6,832 bases of DNA, taken from Beijerinckiaceae bacterium (GTDB lineage: Bacteria; Pseudomonadota; Alphaproteobacteria; Rhizobiales; Beijerinckiaceae). Below the pieces are notes generated by a model, which worked only from the letters and a program-made list of their open reading frames with translations, did no database searches and was not told the origin of the DNA. The stretch lies in the NCBI GenBank assembly GCA_027346205.1, contig DAIESR010000101.1:1-6832 (forward strand). The letters are read 5' to 3'. The position numbers and the translations under genes were made by a program. This document shows positions 6,137 through 6,832 of the stretch, piece by piece. Numbering within the stretch: position 1 is the first letter of the stretch; every line of letters begins with the position of its first letter.

Positions 6137-6212
6137 TGGTGGGCCGGGCAGGACTCGAACCTGCAACCAGACCGTTATGAGCGGCCGGCTCTAACCATTG
6201 AGCTACCGGCCC
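6137..6212 (-). tRNA. tRNA with CAT anticodon, probably tRNA-Ile2 (lysidine-modified)
   Basis: The 76-nt cloverleaf is complete. The acceptor stem is GGGCCGG/CCGGCCC, the D stem GCTC/GAGC with an 8-base loop, the anticodon stem GGCCG/CGGTC (one G-T pair) with loop CTCATAA, the variable loop TGGTT, and the T arm GCAGG-TTCGAGT-CCTGC. The 3' CCA is encoded (6137-6139). The anticodon CAT fits elongator Met or the AUA-reading tRNA-Ile2. It is not an initiator, because the first acceptor pair is G-C. C4-G69 and C5-G68 in the acceptor, which favour the lysidine synthetase TilS in E. coli, and the short D loop point to Ile2. The Ile2-versus-Met choice is inferred. It follows the OmpA-type gene on the same strand. 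Confidence 0.95.
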
Positions 6213-6287
6213 GGTAGCATGAACCAAGGGGTCTGCCAGATGCCGGCCCGTGACGCAAGAACGGCCGAAGATACCTGCTGGAAAAAT

Positions 6288-6832
6288 TCACTTCTCGGTC
6301 AGCTTCAACTCGATGCGGCGGTTCTTCTTGTAGGCCTCTTCTGTGTCGCCGGGATCGATCGGCTGATATTCGCCGAAGCCGGCGGCGGCGAGGCGCTGCG
6401 GCGGCACACCCTTGCTGATCAGATATTGCACCACGGCGATCGCGCGGGCCGCGGAGAGCTGCCAATTCGACGGGAATTGCGCCGATTGAATGGGCCTTTT
6501 GTCCGTATGGCCGTCGACCCGCAGCACCCAGGGGATCTCTGGCGGAATCTCATGCTCGAGCTCGATGACCGCTGAAGCGAGCTTGTCGAGTTCGGCCTTG
6601 CCGGCGGCATTGCCCGTCGCCTGGCCGCTATCGAACAGAACTTCCGATTGGAAGACGAAGCGGTCGCCGACAGTCCTGATCCCCGGCCGGTCGCCGAGAA
6701 TCTGCCGCAGCCGTCCAAAAAAGTCCGAGCGATAATGCGATAGCTCCTGCACCTTTTGGGCGAGCGCCACATTCAGCCGGGAGCCGAGATCGGCGATTTT
6801 CGCCTGCGATTCGCGATCCTTCGCCTCTGACG
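6288..6832 (-). CDS. OmpA/MotB-family peptidoglycan-binding protein, partial (5' end beyond the window)
   Basis: The last 180 residues are visible, ending at a TGA at 6288-6290. A polar, probably coiled-coil segment (SEAKDRESQAKIADLGSRLN) leads into the linker VALAQKVQELSHYRSDFFGRL, then an OmpA C-terminal domain. GDRFVFQSEVLFDSG is its first strand, VLRVDGHTDKRP carries the aspartate expected to bind diaminopimelate, and NRRIELKLTEK near the end carries the matching arginine. The missing N-terminal part is expected to hold a membrane helix, as in MotB-like proteins of Hyphomicrobiales, often encoded next to a MotA/TolQ/ExbB-type channel gene. Its role is therefore probably anchoring a membrane complex to the cell wall; flagellar stator function is not shown. 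The frame remains open to the window edge, so an internal GTG at 6770 is not the true start. Confidence 0.9.
   Translation of the reverse strand, partial: SEAKDRESQAKIADLGSRLNVALAQKVQELSHYRSDFFGRLRQILGDRPGIRTVGDRFVFQSEVLFDSGQATGNAAGKAELDKLASAVIELEHEIPPEIPWVLRVDGHTDKRPIQSAQFPSNWQLSAARAIAVVQYLISKGVPPQRLAAAGFGEYQPIDPGDTEEAYKKNRRIELKLTEK

Noticed and set aside
6137..6832. Genomic island integrated at the tRNA gene
   Set aside because: No integrase, no second copy of the tRNA 3' end and no atypical gene content are visible within the window.
1..6832. CRISPR array, phage genes, toxin-antitoxin or defence system
   Set aside because: No regularly spaced repeats and no proteins of such families were found; the recognisable genes are housekeeping, chemotaxis and envelope genes.

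Overview
The window looks like chromosomal DNA of an alphaproteobacterium, most likely of the order Hyphomicrobiales (Rhizobiales). The evidence is high-GC coding sequence, the cluster sppA - ihfB - lapA-domain gene - trpF - trpB known from that order, an alphaproteobacterial-type chemoreceptor signalling domain, and intergenic palindromes of the AGAGCATG...CATGCTCT kind. Family or genus cannot be fixed from the sequence alone.

Layout: positions 1-203 are an AT-rich leader with no convincing gene. A chemoreceptor with two membrane helices and almost no periplasmic part follows (204-1475, +). Next is a 440-base gene-free stretch (1476-1914) holding tandem GC-rich hairpins and a nested inverted-repeat element (1724-1845). 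A perfect 26-bp palindrome (1915-1972) sits just before sppA (1996-2967, +). Then come ihfB (3130-3420, +), a second divergent copy of the same palindrome (3458-3511), a LapA-domain membrane protein (3528-3824, +), an AT-rich gap, trpF (4092-4754, +) and trpB (4871-6112, +). A hairpin overlaps the trpB stop. On the opposite strand are a CAT-anticodon tRNA gene (6137-6212, probably tRNA-Ile2) and the 3' part of an OmpA/MotB-type cell-wall-binding protein that runs off the right edge (6288-6832).

Functionally, trpF and trpB encode two late steps of tryptophan synthesis. trpA, which usually follows trpB, is not here. sppA clears signal-peptide remnants in the inner membrane, ihfB encodes one half of the DNA-bending protein IHF, and the LapA-domain protein is a small membrane protein of envelope biogenesis. 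The chemoreceptor and the OmpA-type gene are not obviously linked to the trp cluster.

I do not see a new multi-gene system. The most notable non-coding signals are the two related palindromes, which also create false N-terminal extensions on two genes, the nested inverted-repeat element with flanking direct repeats, the loss of trpA from its usual place, and a 15-codon upstream reading frame whose stop overlaps the trpB start.
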